64,000 bases of DNA from Bacteroidota bacterium. GTDB lineage: Bacteria; Bacteroidota; Bacteroidia; Bacteroidales; JACABE01. The notes under the pieces were generated by a model. The model searched no databases. It was not told the DNA's origin and saw nothing but the letters and a program-made list of their open reading frames with translations. Position numbers and translations under genes: made by a program. Positions 62,634 through 64,000 of this stretch are shown here, one piece after another. Position 1 is the stretch's first letter, and the number at the start of each line of letters is the position of its first letter. The stretch is from the NCBI GenBank assembly GCA_026391675.1, contig JAPLDQ010000004.1, positions 95,747 through 159,746 on the forward strand. Reading direction: 5' to 3'.

Positions 62634-63707
62634 ATGCAGCGGAAAATCATTCATATTGATATGGATGCCTTTTATGCATCGGTGGAGCAGCGCGATAATC
62701 CTGAACTGCGGGGCAAGCCTGTTGCTGTGGGTTTTGATAAGGAGCGAAGTGTAGTTTGCACTGCCAGCTATGAAGCCAGGAAATTCGGGGTTCGTTCGGC
62801 TTTACCTTCAGTTACTGCCAGAAAGAAATGCCCTGAATTGATATTTGTAAAGCCGCATTTCGAAAAATACACCCTGGTTTCAAAACAAATCCGTGAGATA
62901 TTTAAGGAATATACCGATTTAGTTGAGCCCTTATCACTTGATGAAGCCTATCTGGATGTTACCGAAAACAAGAAGAATATTGCCTCCGCTACCCAGATTG
63001 CCGGAGAGATTAAACAAAAGATAAAAGAAGTATGCGGACTGACTGCTTCAGCAGGTGTTTCATACAATAAATTTTTAGCAAAAATTGCATCTGATTATCA
63101 GAAACCCGATGGCTTGTTTGTCATTAAACCCGAAGATGCCATGCCGTTTATCGAAGAACTGGATATTGAAAAGTTTTTTGGCATAGGAAAGGTTACTGCT
63201 CAGAAAATGCATAAATCAGGAATACACAAAGGAAAAGATATGAAAAAATTATCAGAAACTGAACTTACAAAATTGTTCGGAAAACAGGGAAATTATTATT
63301 TCAATATTGCCCGAGGCATAGATGAAAGAGCCGTTATTGCCCAGCGCGAAAGAAAATCACTGGGTACAGAATTTACTTTCGAGAAAGACCTCTGTTATAA
63401 GTTTGAAGTGGTGACAGAATTGTACAAAATTGAAAAGCATCTGATGGAAATCATACAGAAATACAATTATTTTGGCAAAACCCTTACCCTTAAAGTAAAA
63501 TATGCCGATTTCAAACAACACACCAAAAGCAAAACATTTACCGAAGATATCTGTGAATTTAAACAGTTACACAAGGCTACAAAAGATTTATTGAATACCG
63601 TGGATTTTAATGACACCAATCAGAAAATCAGGTTGCTGGGTCTGAGTGTATCCAATTTTTCCTTGTCAAAACCAGTAGAGAAACAGCTGGAGTTATCGCT
63701 GGGGTAA
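62634..63707 (+). CDS. dinB: DNA polymerase IV (Y family)
   Basis: Translesion polymerase. 357 residues. HIDMDAFYASVEQRDNPELRGKPVAVG opening, catalytic SLDEAYLDVT, thumb HhH FFGIGKVTAQKMHKSGI, little finger SLGTEFTFEKD, and a C-terminal clamp-binding peptide QLELSL. Directly after the S24 repressor stop codon (TAA-ATG), so co-expressed and probably damage-inducible. No UmuD-like partner nearby other than the repressor itself. Confidence 0.95.
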   Translation: MQRKIIHIDMDAFYASVEQRDNPELRGKPVAVGFDKERSVVCTASYEARKFGVRSALPSVTARKKCPELIFVKPHFEKYTLVSKQIREIFKEYTDLVEPLSLDEAYLDVTENKKNIASATQIAGEIKQKIKEVCGLTASAGVSYNKFLAKIASDYQKPDGLFVIKPEDAMPFIEELDIEKFFGIGKVTAQKMHKSGIHKGKDMKKLSETELTKLFGKQGNYYFNIARGIDERAVIAQRERKSLGTEFTFEKDLCYKFEVVTELYKIEKHLMEIIQKYNYFGKTLTLKVKYADFKQHTKSKTFTEDICEFKQLHKATKDLLNTVDFNDTNQKIRLLGLSVSNFSLSKPVEKQLELSLG

Positions 63708-64000
63708 TTAAAAATGAATAATGAATAATTAATAAATAATTATTAAAGTTTTTAGTTATTGGGTTATTGGGTTATTGGGTTATTAAGTTATTGAGTTATT
63801 GAGTTATTAAGTTATTAAGTTATTGAGTTATTTGTCATTCCGAACGATAGTGAGGAATCGGATCAAGACGAAAAGTTGAGGAGTTAATTTATTTAGGCAA
63901 AAATATTAGCTAATCTGAACAAGAAAAAAGAGATATTTCTTACCCCTCTAAAAGAAGCTCTAAACGCTTTGATTTTAGCATTAAAAGATTCAGCAGAAGC
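63708..64000. other. Intergenic tail with repeats; possible partial ORF at the edge
   Basis: Contains the 8-bp array and a CATTCCGAACGATAGTGAGGAATC element (63834-63859). From 63897 to the window end a plus frame stays open (reading NKKKEIFLTPLKEALNALILAL) without a Met. It may be the start of a gene with an unseen start or a remnant, and is not called. Confidence 0.4.
63755..63832. repeat. 8-bp tandem array (GTTATTRR)n, array 3
   Basis: About nine to ten units of GTTATTGG/GTTATTGA/GTTATTAA. Confidence 0.9.

Noticed and set aside
1-64000. rRNA, tRNA, tmRNA or replication origin
   Set aside because: No clover-leaf, conserved rRNA segment, DnaA-box cluster or SRP/tmRNA signature was seen in any intergenic region.

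Overview
The window is a low-GC chromosomal segment from a Bacteroidota bacterium, probably an uncultured or environmental Bacteroidales/Flavobacteriia-type lineage. The evidence is a Bacteroidota-type primary sigma factor (31809), many genes preceded by the matching TAnnTTTG -7 motif with A-rich leaders in place of strong Shine-Dalgarno sites, four proteins with C-terminal type IX secretion (T9SS) sorting domains, a SusC-like OMP_b-brl receptor, and a fused CcsBA cytochrome c maturation protein. No rRNA, tRNA or CRISPR array was recognised.

Layout. 1-1808: the 3' part of heme O synthase (ctaB), tail to tail with tatC-tatA. 2276-4663: a 16-heme cytochrome c fused to a membrane cytochrome b. 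4664-7118: a patch with a degenerate 21-bp tandem repeat, two cargo-like genes and two copies of an attC-like (integron cassette) sequence. 7118-10932: a TPR protein, a DUF4349 lipoprotein, rsgA and an isoprenylcysteine methyltransferase-like protein. 11284-24247: a cytochrome c and respiratory island with OB-fold and TPR lipoproteins, a PepSY-associated protein, CcsBA, a tetraheme c554-like cytochrome, an ImcH-like seven-heme NapC/NirT protein, and a tetraheme/Fe-S/NrfD module resembling DsrJOP. No catalytic reductase subunit is present. 24266-40296: housekeeping and envelope genes (outer-membrane receptor, T9SS cargo, SDR, rpsO-pnp, rpoD, PagL-like barrel, serA/serC, crp-acyl-CoA ligase, OsmC). 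41328-46903: a co-directional thiol/radical-SAM cluster. 47075-53756: lipoprotein MsrBA, lipoate ligase, and a complete pyruvate or branched-chain 2-oxoacid dehydrogenase operon (E1alpha, E1beta, E2, E3). 54508-57888: a large SBBP-repeat T9SS type B protein. 58469-63707: a DNA repair region (TIGR03915/TIGR03916 pair split by an IS982-like element, and a self-cleaving S24 repressor with dinB).

The best candidate for an undescribed system is at 41328-46903. A membrane-anchored thioredoxin, two small membrane proteins, an ArsM-like methyltransferase, a 33-residue Cys-containing peptide missed by the ORF track, a SPASM radical SAM enzyme, a second methyltransferase and a thioredoxin-thioredoxin reductase fusion lie on one strand with short gaps. 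Three consecutive products end in Cys-rich tails. This looks like a peptide- or thiol-modifying pathway with its own electron supply; the product is unknown.

The intergenic DNA is full of dispersed short repeats (8-bp GTTATTRR arrays, 21-bp arrays, and CTCTGCGGTT, GCCACAAAGGCAC and CATTCCGA-type families). One such repeat is inserted inside a coding sequence, and another array has been hit by the IS. A 63-bp hairpin element with conserved arms and a variable loop of constant length precedes two unrelated minus-strand genes at exactly the same distance from the start codon. All functional calls come from reading sequence motifs; no database search was run.
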